The notes: a model not told the origin generated them from the sequence alone. A stretch of 64,000 nucleotides of DNA from Phycisphaerae bacterium (GCA_017993835.1 JAGOLX010000010.1:62001-126000); one strand, 5' to 3'; shown: positions 18,585-28,341, numbered from the stretch's first letter. Numbers and translations are program-made.

Positions 18585-19253
18585 ATGGCGATGTGCGAAG
18601 ATGACGCCCACTTCGAATCGGACCGCCTTGGGATGATCGAACGCGATCTCCGAGGTCGGGACATTACGGACCCGGACGTGCTGCGGGTCATGGGGGAGAT
18701 CCCGCGCGAGGAGTTCGTGCCGTTGGAGCAGCGGGACCGGGCCTATTCCGATCAGCCGCTGCCCATTGCGGACGGACAGACGATCTCGCAGCCGTACATC
18801 GTCGCCTTGATGACCCAGCTTCTGCGGCTCACTCGCGAGTGCGAGGTCCTGGAGGTGGGGACGGGCAGCGGATATCAGACAGCGATTCTGGCTCGCCTGG
18901 CAGGGCGGGTCTGTACGATGGAAAGGCTGCCGGAGCTGTTGGCCGGTGCCCAGGGGGTCCTGAGGAAACTGGGTATTGACAACGTGTCATACGAATTGGG
19001 CGATGGCAGCTTGGGCTGGCCCGCGAGCCGGACCTTCGACCGGATCATGATCACGGCCGCGGTGCCGGACTTCCCGCCGCCGCTGGTGGGACAGCTCGCG
19101 GAGTCAGGCGTGATCGTCGCCCCTCTGGGGCAGGAGGCCGTGCAGCAGCTCGTCGTTGCGGAAAAACGCCTGGGGAAACTGATCGAGAGGGATGTCACCA
19201 ATTGCCGTTTCGTGAGACTCATCGGCGAGCATGGCTTCGTATGCAGGATGTGA
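18585..19253 (+). CDS. pcm: Protein-L-isoaspartate O-methyltransferase
   Basis: 222 aa, usual size. It uses SAM to methylate isoaspartyl residues in damaged proteins. Motifs: PREEFVP, the family-specific YSDQPLPIADGQTISQPYIV segment (the ISQP motif), SAM site VLEVGTGSGYQTAIL, and AAVPDFPPPLVGQL. Start uncertain: 18585 has GAGA upstream, 18561 is in frame; anything earlier would run through the repeat at 18476. The 3' end overlaps the recG start by 13 bp, implying coupled translation. Confidence 0.9.
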   Translation: MAMCEDDAHFESDRLGMIERDLRGRDITDPDVLRVMGEIPREEFVPLEQRDRAYSDQPLPIADGQTISQPYIVALMTQLLRLTRECEVLEVGTGSGYQTAILARLAGRVCTMERLPELLAGAQGVLRKLGIDNVSYELGDGSLGWPASRTFDRIMITAAVPDFPPPLVGQLAESGVIVAPLGQEAVQQLVVAEKRLGKLIERDVTNCRFVRLIGEHGFVCRM

Positions 19254-21349
19254 CAGACACACCGCTAGCCCGCGGCGAGGGCGTCACGCCTTCGATGCCG
19301 GTGCAGTACCTCAAGGGGGTGGGACCGTCGCGGGCGGCACTCTTCGAGAAGCTGGGGGTGCGCACCGTTGCCGACCTGCTGGAGTACTTTCCTCGCGACT
19401 GGATCTTCGCGCCGGACCGGATCAAGATCGCCCGGATGAAGCCGGAGGAAACTGCGACGATCCTGGCTCGGGTGGAGTCCATCGATTACCAGGCGTGCCG
19501 TCGGCCGGCGATCTTCGAGGTGCTGGCCGCCGACGAGACAGGCGTCTGTCGGATCGTCTGGTTCAGCGGCGGGTACCTCCGCGGTCAGATCTCGCTGGGC
19601 CAGCTCATTCTGGCCTCGGGCAAGGCGGGGGTCTACAAGCACCAGCTCCAGATGACCAATCCGAAGTTCCTGCTGCTCGACGAGGTGCCTGAAGAGCCCG
19701 AGAAACACTTCAGCGGCGGCGTCTATCCCGCCAGCGGCCGGCTCAGCAGCCGGCAGATCAAGCAGATCATTCTGCCCGTGCTGGAGCGTCTGGACGATCT
19801 CGTCGACGAGTTCCACGAGGCAGCGGTTCTCAAGGATCTCAGTCTGATCGGTCGAAGAGACGCCTTCGCGTGGATTCACATGCCGCCCGACGAGGAGAAG
19901 CTGGGCAAGGCCCAGCGAAGGCTCAAGTACGACGAGCTGTTTCTGATGCAACTCGGCCTGGCGCTGCGCCGCTATCACACGCAGCACTGTGCATCCGCCG
20001 TGCCTTGCTCGCGGAGCGACGAGATCGACAGCCGGATTCGCAGGCGGTTCCCTTTCCTGCTCACGGAGGATCAGAACGCGGCCATCGAGGAGATCGTCCA
20101 CGATATGAGCCGGACCACGCCGATGAATCGCCTGCTCCAGGGCGACGTCGGTTCCGGCAAGACCGTCGTCGCGCTGTACGCGGCGCTGCTGGCCATCGCC
20201 AACAAGACGCAGGCGGCCATCATGGCGCCGACGGAGATCCTGGCCTCGCAGCACTTTCTGAGCATGGAGCGGTATCTCAAGAACAGCCAGGTCCGCAGAG
20301 TGCTCCTCACCGGCGGCATCACGGGCAACAAGCGGGAAGAACTCCTCTCGCAAATCAAGCTTGGCGAGATCGACATTGTCGTCGGCACGGTGGCGCTGCT
20401 CCAAAAGGACATCGAGTTCCGACGGCTCGGCCTGGCGGTCATCGACGAGCAGCACAAGTTCGGGGTCCACCAGCGCGCCGAGCTCCGCAAAGACGGGGTC
20501 CCGCATTGCCTCGTGATGACGGCCACGCCCATCCCGCGCACGCTGGCGATGACCGCGTTCGGCGATCTGGACGTCTCCGTGATCCAGCACCGCCCGCCCG
20601 GCCGCGGGGCGATCGTCACTCGCTGGGTGGACCCGAAGGACCGCGAGAACGCCTATGCCTTCATTCGCGACCGGCTGCGGGCGAGAAAGCAGGCCTACGT
20701 CGTCTGCCCGCGCATCGCGGCGGTCGAGGAGACCGGCAAGGACATCAAGGCCGCGACCGACACCTGGAAGGAACTGTCGGAGCGGGTCTTTCCCGAGTTC
20801 CAGGTCGCGCTGCTGCATGGTCGGATGTCCTCGGCCGAGAAGCACGAGATCATGGCGGGATTTCGCAAGGGTCGAATCGACGTCCTGGTCTCCACCGTGG
20901 TCATCGAGGTCGGGGTGGACGTGCCCAACGCGACGATCATGGTGATCGAGGCGGCCGACCGTTTTGGCCTGGCGCAACTGCATCAACTGCGGGGCCGGAT
21001 CGGGCGAGGCGAGTCGAAGTCCCATTGCTTGCTGTTCGCCGAGACGGACAACGAGGTCGCCAAGAGCCGCCTGGAGGTCATGACGAGGACGACCGACGGA
21101 TTCGAGATCGCCGAGGAGGACCTGCGAATCCGCGGGCCCGGCGAACTGTTCAGCGCCCGCCAGCACGGCCTGCCCGATATGAAGATCGCGAATATCATCG
21201 AGGACTATGATCTGCTCGTGATCGCGAGGCGGCACGCCTTTCAGGTGATTTCCGCGGATCCGGCGCTGTCACAGCCTGAGCACCGGAACCTCCGCCGGGC
21301 GCTCGTCACGAAATTCGGCAGCTCCCTCAGCTTTGCGGACATCGCCTGA
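19241..21349 (+). CDS. recG: ATP-dependent DNA helicase RecG
   Basis: 702 aa, standard RecG length. The N-terminal wedge/OB domain (MPVQYLKGVGPSRAALFEKL, PRDWIF) is followed by helicase motifs: I GDVGSGKTVVAL, Ia APTEILA, II DEQHKFGV (DEQH box), III TATPIPRT, V VEVGVDVPNATIMVIE and VI QLRGRIGRG. RecG remodels stalled replication forks and Holliday junctions. ATG at 19241 lies inside the end of pcm; no other start places the KGVGP motif at the usual position. Confidence 0.95.
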   Translation: MQDVTDTPLARGEGVTPSMPVQYLKGVGPSRAALFEKLGVRTVADLLEYFPRDWIFAPDRIKIARMKPEETATILARVESIDYQACRRPAIFEVLAADETGVCRIVWFSGGYLRGQISLGQLILASGKAGVYKHQLQMTNPKFLLLDEVPEEPEKHFSGGVYPASGRLSSRQIKQIILPVLERLDDLVDEFHEAAVLKDLSLIGRRDAFAWIHMPPDEEKLGKAQRRLKYDELFLMQLGLALRRYHTQHCASAVPCSRSDEIDSRIRRRFPFLLTEDQNAAIEEIVHDMSRTTPMNRLLQGDVGSGKTVVALYAALLAIANKTQAAIMAPTEILASQHFLSMERYLKNSQVRRVLLTGGITGNKREELLSQIKLGEIDIVVGTVALLQKDIEFRRLGLAVIDEQHKFGVHQRAELRKDGVPHCLVMTATPIPRTLAMTAFGDLDVSVIQHRPPGRGAIVTRWVDPKDRENAYAFIRDRLRARKQAYVVCPRIAAVEETGKDIKAATDTWKELSERVFPEFQVALLHGRMSSAEKHEIMAGFRKGRIDVLVSTVVIEVGVDVPNATIMVIEAADRFGLAQLHQLRGRIGRGESKSHCLLFAETDNEVAKSRLEVMTRTTDGFEIAEEDLRIRGPGELFSARQHGLPDMKIANIIEDYDLLVIARRHAFQVISADPALSQPEHRNLRRALVTKFGSSLSFADIA

Positions 21350-21389
21350 CGCCGGCATTACCGTTGCTCCTTTCTGCGGCTATGCCCTG

Positions 21390-22259
21390 CTATTCGACTG
21401 CCGGTTCGCCCTCGGTCGATCCCGGTCCCTCCGGCGAACTTCCTGGGGAGACCCTGTTCTCCAGCAGGGGATGCCGCAGGAACGTGCCTTCAAAAGGGGG
21501 CTCCGCTTCACATGCTGCTCGGTAGAACTGCAAGCGGTCCTTCTCAAACGACCGCTTCTGCTGTTCGATGCTCGCATCCAGAGAAAGGGCTCTGACGGCG
21601 TCGATCATCTCCTTGACTGCCGCCAGCCGTTGTTGCTGGGCCAGTGGGGCGAACTCGACCATGCTGTCGATCATTGCATGGACCATCTCCCTTTCCCTCG
21701 CGGATTGTGGTCTCGCCTTATCGGAGTAGGTGACAGTGTTCTCCAGGACTCCCATGTCCTTGTTGACAGCGAGCAAAAGTTGCGTGCTCTGAAGAAACGA
21801 CAACTTCTCCTCGCTGGGCGTGGCCTGGCGCTGCCTGGCACGAATGGAGTCCACGGCGGCCTTCGTTCGTTCCGCCAGGACCAGCAGGCGCAATTCTGCG
21901 GGGACAAAATCCCACGACGCCCACCCTGTTCCGTTGCAGAACCCGCAAGGTCTGACCCCGAGCCCGAAACAGTCCTCACAGAGAAAGGCGTAATCGAGGT
22001 GTCCTTTGCCGGTGCATCTGTCACAAGAGACCAGTCCGTGCGAACAGAATACACACGGCTGATGCGCGAAGCCCAGGATCAACGTCCTGGTCCAAGCTGC
22101 ACCGAAAGTGCTGGCGATCCATCGGATCACCCGTCGGCCTCGTGGCAGGGCACCGTGCTGCTGCAACTCCATGAATCGTCGCGCTGCTTCTACGGATCGC
22201 CCCTGGGCGAGCAAGTCTCGGACGGATGATATCACAACATTATCGATCCGCTGTGCCAT
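21390..22259 (-). CDS. DnaJ-type zinc-finger-like cytoplasmic protein
   Basis: 289 aa. Centre (about 65-115) holds four CxxCxGxG-like repeats, CVFCSHG, CDRCTGKG, CEDCFGLG and CGFCNGTG, as in the DnaJ cysteine-rich zinc domain, but there is no J-domain (no HPD). The N-terminal 60 residues are basic and helical; the C-terminal half is helical, Glu/Arg-rich and probably coiled-coil. AAGGGG lies 10 nt upstream of the ATG. Could bind unfolded protein or act as a zinc scaffold. Convergent with recG. Confidence 0.8.
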   Translation of the reverse strand: MAQRIDNVVISSVRDLLAQGRSVEAARRFMELQQHGALPRGRRVIRWIASTFGAAWTRTLILGFAHQPCVFCSHGLVSCDRCTGKGHLDYAFLCEDCFGLGVRPCGFCNGTGWASWDFVPAELRLLVLAERTKAAVDSIRARQRQATPSEEKLSFLQSTQLLLAVNKDMGVLENTVTYSDKARPQSAREREMVHAMIDSMVEFAPLAQQQRLAAVKEMIDAVRALSLDASIEQQKRSFEKDRLQFYRAACEAEPPFEGTFLRHPLLENRVSPGSSPEGPGSTEGEPAVE

Positions 22260-22526
22260 GCACAAGCCCCTTCGGTTGTTGGGAACAGCACGGACTCGGT
22301 CGGGCGTGGAGGCCTTTCCGCAGAGACGTCGAACACAATGTTTGCCGCAGGGTCTCCTCGCGCCACGCCCTGACAACAGTCTATCATACCTCACACGGCA
22401 AGACCCGTCAAGGGACAAGCCGCCACCACTCTGCTGGGGACGCAGAACGACGGGGTGATTTTGCTGGAAGTCAGCGGCGAGAAGGTGTAAAAAAGCCGCG
22501 GTTGTGCCGACAGAAGCAACTACTCT

Positions 22527-24323
22527 ATGAAGATAGCCTATAAGAACAACCTGCTGGAGGACGTTCTGGCGGGCGTCCGGGCGGTCGCCTCGTTCATTGC
22601 GGTGGCGTCCTTCGCTCTGCTGTTTGGGTTCTACGACCCGCCGGTGCCGGAGCCCTTCGTGTTCGCCGTTCAGTCCGCGGTGTTCTTCGTCTTCCTGGGC
22701 TCCAGCGTCCTTCGCCTGCTCAACGCCCGGTTCAAACGCGAGTACCTCTACGCCAACTGGTATGACATTCCGGCGTTGCTGGCGTTGGCGGCGGTCATGG
22801 TCGGCGCCAGGCGATGGTTCGGCGACGTCGATGTGGTTCATGTCCGCCATCTGGCCGTCGCGATCTACCTCATGTTCGAGGTGACGATCAAGTTCTTTCT
22901 CCTGTCGGTCCGCCTGGCGGCCACCGGACGGAATCCGAGCCGGACCCTGGTGGCCAGCTTCGTCGTTCTGATCGTAACGGGCGCCGCATTGCTCATGCTG
23001 CCGAAGGCGACGACGGGACGGACGTCCCTGCGTCCCATCGACGCGCTGTTCACGTCCACCAGCGCCACCTGCGTCACCGGTCTGGTCGTCGCCGACACCG
23101 GCAGCGATTTCACCTTCATGGGCCAGGTGATCATCCTGGTCTTGATTCAGCTCGGCGCCCTGGGCATCGTGGTGTTCGGGGCCGTCTTCGCCTTGCTCCT
23201 CGGGCAGGCGCTGACTCTCCGCGAGACCGTGGCGATGCAGGACCTGCTCAGCACGGAGACCGCCAGTCGGATCGGCAGCACGATTCTCTTCATCTTCGTC
23301 GTGACGGTCATCGTCGAGGGCGGAGGCGCCTTGAGTCTGTACGGGATGTGGGACAACGTGCCGACCTGGGATGCCCAGATCCAGTCGCGATGGTTCTTCA
23401 GCATTTTCCATTCCATCAGCGCCTTCTGCAACGCGGGCTTCGACCTGCTGGGCGACAGCCTGATCCGCTACGACCGCCAGTGGCAGGTCTACGGGGTCAT
23501 CTGTCCGCTGATCGTGCTGGGGGGATTGGGTTTCGGGGTTCTCCACAATCTGGTGACCCTGTTCCTCGACCGGGTGCGCCAGACCTGGGTCCGGCGGGTC
23601 CGTCGGCAACTGCTGTTCTCCTCGGATGTGCCGAAGAGGATGCGTCTGCAATCGAAGATCGCGCTGAGCGTCAGCGCCCTGCTGATCCTGGCGGGGGCCG
23701 TGACCATTCTGCTGCTCGAACGGTTCTCGGGCTCGACGTCGTCTGCGGGAAGACCGGATATTCTGGCCGCGGTCTTTCAGTCCGTGACGGCCAGAACCGC
23801 CGGCTTCAATACGGTTCCCATCGGCGACCTGACGCCCGCGAGCCAGTTCCTCCTCATTCTGCTGATGTTGGTCGGCGGGTCGCCTGGATCGACCGCCGGC
23901 GGGATCAAGACCGTGACGCTGGCCGTCATTCTCATGACGGTCGTGGCCGCGCTGCGCAAGCGAGGCGAGCTGGAGATGTTCCATCGTTCCATCCGCGTTG
24001 CGGTGTTGCGTCGAGCCGTCACGATCGTTGTGATGTTCGTTGTCGCCATCGTCCTGGCCACGCTGGCTCTGACGATCACCGAGCGATCCCACTACCCGAG
24101 CGAGCACACGCTGCAGGACCTGGCTTTCGAGGTGGTGTCCGCAATTTGTACGGTGGGCCTGTCGACCGGGGTTACGCCGGCTTTGACAGACGCCGGGAAG
24201 CTGATTATCATAGCCGTCATGCTATTCGGGAGGCTTGGGCCGTTGACCGTGCTGGCGACGCTGACCTTCAATCTCCGGCCCGTCCGGTACAGCTATCCCG
24301 AAGAGGTGGTGATCGTCGGGTGA
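22527..24323 (+). CDS. TrkH/KtrB-type potassium transporter membrane subunit
   Basis: 598 aa. A hydrophobic N-terminal extension (about 150 residues) precedes the four M1-P-M2 repeats of the SKT superfamily. The four filter segments are visible: SATCVTGLVV, SAFCNAGFDL, RTAGFNTVPI and CTVGLSTGVTP, each with the key filter Gly. It works with the cytoplasmic RCK subunit encoded 17 bp downstream to import K+. Confidence 0.93.
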   Translation: MKIAYKNNLLEDVLAGVRAVASFIAVASFALLFGFYDPPVPEPFVFAVQSAVFFVFLGSSVLRLLNARFKREYLYANWYDIPALLALAAVMVGARRWFGDVDVVHVRHLAVAIYLMFEVTIKFFLLSVRLAATGRNPSRTLVASFVVLIVTGAALLMLPKATTGRTSLRPIDALFTSTSATCVTGLVVADTGSDFTFMGQVIILVLIQLGALGIVVFGAVFALLLGQALTLRETVAMQDLLSTETASRIGSTILFIFVVTVIVEGGGALSLYGMWDNVPTWDAQIQSRWFFSIFHSISAFCNAGFDLLGDSLIRYDRQWQVYGVICPLIVLGGLGFGVLHNLVTLFLDRVRQTWVRRVRRQLLFSSDVPKRMRLQSKIALSVSALLILAGAVTILLLERFSGSTSSAGRPDILAAVFQSVTARTAGFNTVPIGDLTPASQFLLILLMLVGGSPGSTAGGIKTVTLAVILMTVVAALRKRGELEMFHRSIRVAVLRRAVTIVVMFVVAIVLATLALTITERSHYPSEHTLQDLAFEVVSAICTVGLSTGVTPALTDAGKLIIIAVMLFGRLGPLTVLATLTFNLRPVRYSYPEEVVIVG

Positions 24324-24340
24324 TCCGATGAGGGTTTGAC

Positions 24341-25021
24341 ATGAGACGTTTTGCAGTCATAGGTCTGGGACGATTCGGGAGCAAGCTCGCCATTGCCCTG
24401 TCGATGAGCGGCGCGGAGGTTATTGCCATTGACAAGGACCGCGACGCCGTCGATCTGATCCGCGATCAGGTCAGCCATGCGGTCCGTCTGGACAGCACGG
24501 ACGAGGGGGCCCTTCGCGCCCAGGGCGTGCACAACGTGGATGTTGCGATCATCGGCATGGGCCAGGAGGGCTTCGAAGCCGCGATCCTGACGGTCGTGAC
24601 CCTGCGCCAGATGGGGGTCCAGCAGATCTACGCCCGCGCCGAGAGCCTCACGGCGGGCGAGGTCTTCGAGAAGGTCGGCGCCACGGAGGTGATCTACCCC
24701 GAGATCGAATCCGCCCAGCGATGGGCCTACAAGCTCATCGCCCCCCAGATCGGCGAGAAGATCGACTTCGCGCCGGGCTACAGCCTGGCGCGGATCGAGG
24801 CCCCCGAGAGCTTCGATGACAAGACGGTCATGGACTTGCAGCTTCGCCAGAAGTACAACGTCAACCTCGTGCTCATCAAACGCAGCGACGACAGTCGGGC
24901 CAAGAAGAGCGAGAAAGGACCGATCATCGCGGTCCCCATGCCCGGCACCGTCGTCTACAAAGGCGACATCCTCATGATTGCGGGCTCCGACAATGATCTC
25001 GCCAAGCTCCCGCAGGAATGA
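24341..25021 (+). CDS. KtrA/TrkA-type RCK regulatory subunit
   Basis: 226 aa. Rossmann RCK-N domain (FAVIGLGRFGSKLAIALSMSG with GxGxxG, then VIAIDKDRD) and a C-terminal RCK-C domain (ending MPGTVVYKGDILMIAGSDND). It gates the transporter encoded just upstream in response to nucleotides. The two genes form an operon. Confidence 0.93.
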   Translation: MRRFAVIGLGRFGSKLAIALSMSGAEVIAIDKDRDAVDLIRDQVSHAVRLDSTDEGALRAQGVHNVDVAIIGMGQEGFEAAILTVVTLRQMGVQQIYARAESLTAGEVFEKVGATEVIYPEIESAQRWAYKLIAPQIGEKIDFAPGYSLARIEAPESFDDKTVMDLQLRQKYNVNLVLIKRSDDSRAKKSEKGPIIAVPMPGTVVYKGDILMIAGSDNDLAKLPQE

Positions 25022-25266
25022 ACCCCAACGTATTGTCGACGCGGCGTCTGTCACCCTGATGGCGGCAGGGGCGGACTGACCCGGATTCCGCCGCTGTGCG
25101 GCTGGAGTTCACCGCCTTGGAGCCACCAGCAGTAGGGGTGCTGCGCACGCCCTCAAGCGAGCACTCCGCTCGCGTGCCACGCTGGAGGCCCCAAAGCGGC
25201 AAACTCCCGCCTCGCCAGAGGCGGTCTTTGGATTCCTCGGCAGCGATGATAGAAGGAGAGGCGACT

Positions 25267-26061
25267 GTGGCCAGAGTACCGGTTCACTTCATAGGCTTCC
25301 TCGCGAATGTGGATGATTCCATCACGAAGCTGGAACTCGGCGACGGGTTTGTGACAGAAAGGAGATCTTCGTCAGACGTTATGCCGTTTCTGAGATGCAT
25401 CGATTCCTTCTGGGGCACATGTGGTCGGGACGACATACCGTCTGGAGGGTTCTGCGTTGTCAAGCCCAACCTCGCAGCGTTCGAGGCCACTGGACGTGGT
25501 GGGGCGGCCATTCGTGGCGACATCTGTGAGCAGACGCACATGTTCGTCCGCGGCAAGTTACGTCTTCTGAGGTTGTTCAAGGAGGGCAATGTTGTTCTCC
25601 CCTATTCGTTTGTGTACCAGACCAGTCAAGGAGAAGAAGATCCCTTCAGCCCTGTACGCGAGCATCCCATTGTCGATAGAGAACAGTTCACATTGACACC
25701 AACAGGAATTCCGGAGGCGCAGTCGTTCATCGATTCCGTTTCGCTTCCTTTGAGGGAGCCATCCGTTCAACTGGCCTTCGAGAGCTTCGATCTGTCCTAT
25801 GAAATCCATGACGCGAGCTTGGCCTTTCCCTCGTTGATGATTGCCGCAGAGATTCTGCTCCATCCGGGTAACCGCGACGAACTGAAGTACCGGATTTGCA
25901 GGAAAGCAAGTGTGCTTCTGGGGCAGGATCCCAGCAGGGGCGAGACTGTCTTCGGAGAGATAAAGAGTCTATATGACAGGAGATCAGCATTGGTTCACTC
26001 GGGTGATCGGTCCTCTGTGACACGGCAAGATGTAGTCAAGCTGCGTCAATATGTGAGATAG
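25267..26061 (+). CDS. HEPN-like (ApeA/ApeaHEPN-type) protein
   Basis: 264 aa from a GTG with AAGGAG 8 nt upstream (an ATG at 25246 is possible but lacks a site). The C-terminal third looks like an ApeaHEPN domain: RICRKASVLLGQ, then SLYDRRSALVHSGD, carrying the R-x4-H motif typical of HEPN ribonucleases. The N-terminal two thirds are beta-rich and unassigned. Local base composition is less GC-rich than the neighbours, consistent with transfer. HEPN proteins are often RNases in phage-defence or toxin modules; this role is inferred. A 29-codon ORF with a strong ribosome site follows. Confidence 0.7.
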   Translation: MARVPVHFIGFLANVDDSITKLELGDGFVTERRSSSDVMPFLRCIDSFWGTCGRDDIPSGGFCVVKPNLAAFEATGRGGAAIRGDICEQTHMFVRGKLRLLRLFKEGNVVLPYSFVYQTSQGEEDPFSPVREHPIVDREQFTLTPTGIPEAQSFIDSVSLPLREPSVQLAFESFDLSYEIHDASLAFPSLMIAAEILLHPGNRDELKYRICRKASVLLGQDPSRGETVFGEIKSLYDRRSALVHSGDRSSVTRQDVVKLRQYVR

Positions 26062-26076
26062 ACGATCAAGGAGGCG

Positions 26077-26166
26077 ATGAGCAGCCGGATGTCGAAGGAC
26101 CAACTTCTGAAGACGCTCAACGCTTGCGGCTTCGGCCAACGTCGCTGGAAGGAGCACGTTGAATAG
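26077..26166 (+). CDS. Possible small ORF after HEPN-like gene
   Basis: 29 codons, MSSRMSKDQLLKTLNACGFG then a basic end. AAGGAGG lies 3 nt before the ATG and the ORF begins 15 nt after the HEPN-like stop. No homology recognised. It may be a small partner peptide or the start of a truncated gene; it ends 3 nt before the convergent pseudouridine synthase. Confidence 0.4.
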   Translation: MSSRMSKDQLLKTLNACGFGQRRWKEHVE

Positions 26167-26168
26167 CG

Positions 26169-27155
26169 TTATTGCGTGCGGTACTGGCGGAGCATGTCCA
26201 AGAGGTGCTGCATATCGGCGGGCAGGGGGGCTTCGAACCTGACCATTTCATTCGTCGTCGGGTGGCGGAACTCGATGCTGAAGGCGTGCAGGGCGCAGCG
26301 GGCGATCACCGGTTCCTCGACCGCCTGCTCGGCGTCGGCCAGTTGCCAGGGGTAGACGAGCTTGCCGCCGTACATGTCGTCCGCGACGATGGGATGTTTG
26401 ATGTGCGAGAGGTGGACGCGGATCTGATGGGTCCGGCCGGTCTTGGGCGAGAGCTTCAGGAGTGAGAAGCCGCGGAAGGCCTCCAGCACCTCGTAGTATG
26501 TCACCGCCTCCTTGCCGATCTCCGGGCGGACCGCGTACTTCTCGCGGATCTGCGGATGCACGGCCAGAGGCGCGTCGATCTTGTCGGCGTCCAGGTCGGG
26601 CGTCCCATGCACGATGGCCAGGTAGGTCTTCTGCGTCTGGCGGTCCTCGAACTGCTTAGCGATCTTCCACTGGGCGGCTTCGTGCTTGGTGACGATCATC
26701 ACGCCGGTGGTGTTGCGGTCGAGCCGGTGGACGATGCCCGGTCGGAACTCGCCGAGTCCGCTGGAGAGCTGGTCGGAGTAGTGGACCAGTGCGTTGACGA
26801 GCGTGCCGGACTTGTTGCCCCTGGCGGGGTGGACGATCAGGTCCGCCTGCTTGTTCAGGATGATCACGTCGTCATCCTCATAGAGGATGTCCAGGGGGAT
26901 GTCTTCCGGCGTGATCTCCTTGCTGGGCGGCTCGGGGATGACCATCTGGATGACGTCGCCATGCTGGAGTTTGAGGCTCGGCTTGGCGGGCTTGCTGTTG
27001 ACGGTGATGCCGCCGGCACGGATGGCGTCCTGGAGGAAGTGCCTGCTGAGGTTGCGGAATCGGCCGTGGAGGTACTTGTCGAGCCTTCGCTCGCTGATGC
27101 CGACCCCCACGTGCAGGGTCACCGGCCGGCCCCTGAGATCCTGCAACTCATCCAT
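26169..27155 (-). CDS. rluD: RluA-family 23S rRNA pseudouridine synthase (RluD-like)
   Basis: 328 aa. An N-terminal S4 RNA-binding domain (RLDKYLHGRF, GGITVNSKPAKPSLKLQHGD) precedes the catalytic domain with HRLDRNTTG carrying the active-site Asp, and the downstream LSPKTGRTHQIRVHL and HPIVADDMYGG motifs. The overall architecture fits RluD, which modifies helix 69 of 23S rRNA, but RluC-like specificity cannot be excluded. Its upstream region is the large palindrome at 27190-27337. Confidence 0.9.
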   Translation of the reverse strand: MDELQDLRGRPVTLHVGVGISERRLDKYLHGRFRNLSRHFLQDAIRAGGITVNSKPAKPSLKLQHGDVIQMVIPEPPSKEITPEDIPLDILYEDDDVIILNKQADLIVHPARGNKSGTLVNALVHYSDQLSSGLGEFRPGIVHRLDRNTTGVMIVTKHEAAQWKIAKQFEDRQTQKTYLAIVHGTPDLDADKIDAPLAVHPQIREKYAVRPEIGKEAVTYYEVLEAFRGFSLLKLSPKTGRTHQIRVHLSHIKHPIVADDMYGGKLVYPWQLADAEQAVEEPVIARCALHAFSIEFRHPTTNEMVRFEAPLPADMQHLLDMLRQYRTQ

Positions 27156-27189
27156 ACATCAACAGTCAAAAATCCCTGATACCCGTGAG

Positions 27190-27337
27190 CGGGAAATCCG
27201 AAACTCGAAACACGAAATTCGAAACAAGTACGAATGACCGAAACCCAAAATCCAAAACGGGGCATCCGACAGGCGACAGCGTTTCGGCCATTTGGATTGT
27301 GGTCATTTGAATTTGTTTCGGATTTCGGACTTCGTGC
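27190..27337 (+). repeat. Long dispersed palindrome, copy A
   Basis: About 150 bp imperfect inverted repeat built of CGAAA(N)TCCGAAA modules on the left and TTTCGGATTTCGGA modules on the right, with a centre GCGACAGCGTTTCGG. Related copies at 38662-38813, 42533-42673 and 47368-47508. Confidence 0.85.
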
Positions 27338-27346
27338 TTTCTCTTG

Positions 27347-28249
27347 TTATCCTGCTGTGGGCTGGTTCGCGTCGCCGGTCGCCGGGGGAGTCGTCGGCGC
27401 CGGTGTCTGCGGTGTTTCCGCCGCCGGGGCTGGCGTCTCAGGCGCGGTCGGAGCGGGAGTGGTCGGAGCCACCGGACCGATCATCGGCTCGCTCGGGACC
27501 GGAATCACCGTGGGATCGCTGGCGGCAGTGCCCGGGATCTGGATCGTCGGCGTCGTGGCCTGGGGCTCTGGCGGCGCCGGCTTGAACACCACCTGGGTTT
27601 TGAAGTCGTCCATGATCTTGAGCCGGTACTCAGCGGCCGCCTGGGCGACGGTGCCTGCGTACTCGGGCTTCTGGGCGGTCGTGCGATAGATATCGGCTGC
27701 CTGCCCGAAGTTGCCGAGTTCCTCTTCGCAAAGTCCGAGTCCGAACTGGGCGGCCGCCGCCAGGGCGGGATTCGAAGGCCTGCGGTCCAGGGCCGCCTGG
27801 TAGCTGGCCTTGGCCTTGCCGATCTGGGCGGCCAGATCGTCTTTCGCGGGGTCCGTCAGACGCAGGTGCAGCTCGGCGCGGAGCGCCTCGCCTCGCTTGA
27901 TGAGTGCCAGGGCGGCCATGTCGTTGTTCGAAAGGCCATCCGCGAAATCCTGCAGATCCTGCGCGATCGGCATCAGGGTGTACGACTGATCGGTGCCCTG
28001 CGCCGCGGAGCGCATGACCGTGTTGACCTGCTCGGGCACCTGCGAGACCAGACGCGTCAGCCGTTCCCGGTTGCGCGCCCCGGCGACCCCGACCCAATAG
28101 TGGCTCACGATGTACACGAGAATCGCCGCGACGACGACGGCGCCCGCGACAGTGAGGTTCTTGCGGTTCTGCTTCGCCCATTCCGGGAAATTCGCCAGCC
28201 AATCCGCCAGTTCGTTGGTCTTCAGTTCATGCCGATGATCCGATTTCAT
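27347..28249 (-). CDS. Inner-membrane TPR-type protein (YfgM-like)
   Basis: 300 aa. Short cytoplasmic N-terminus (ADWLANFPEWAKQNRKNLTV), one transmembrane helix (AGAVVVAAILVYIVSHYW, about 30-50), a helical periplasmic region with TPR-like pairs (about 130-215: AKASYQAALDRRPSNPALAA, LGNFGQAADIYRTTAQ), and a long Pro/Thr/Ala tail. The layout matches YfgM-like accessory proteins of the Sec translocon. Start at MKSDHRHE fits the helix position. The tail is low complexity and ends 10 bp before the palindrome. Confidence 0.75.
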   Translation of the reverse strand: MKSDHRHELKTNELADWLANFPEWAKQNRKNLTVAGAVVVAAILVYIVSHYWVGVAGARNRERLTRLVSQVPEQVNTVMRSAAQGTDQSYTLMPIAQDLQDFADGLSNNDMAALALIKRGEALRAELHLRLTDPAKDDLAAQIGKAKASYQAALDRRPSNPALAAAAQFGLGLCEEELGNFGQAADIYRTTAQKPEYAGTVAQAAAEYRLKIMDDFKTQVVFKPAPPEPQATTPTIQIPGTAASDPTVIPVPSEPMIGPVAPTTPAPTAPETPAPAAETPQTPAPTTPPATGDANQPTAG

Positions 28250-28341
28250 TATCGTTCTCCGTGTCCACGTCTCAAGGTCCGGTCCGACATTATCGGGCCA
28301 CTCGAAAGACAAACACATATGATAACACAACTCCTTTTGCC

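Noticed and set aside
22260-24107. Extension of the zinc-finger gene frame upstream, giving about 900 residues
   Set aside because: The extra part is antisense to the potassium transporter gene and has the composition of a shadow frame; the real start is at 22259.
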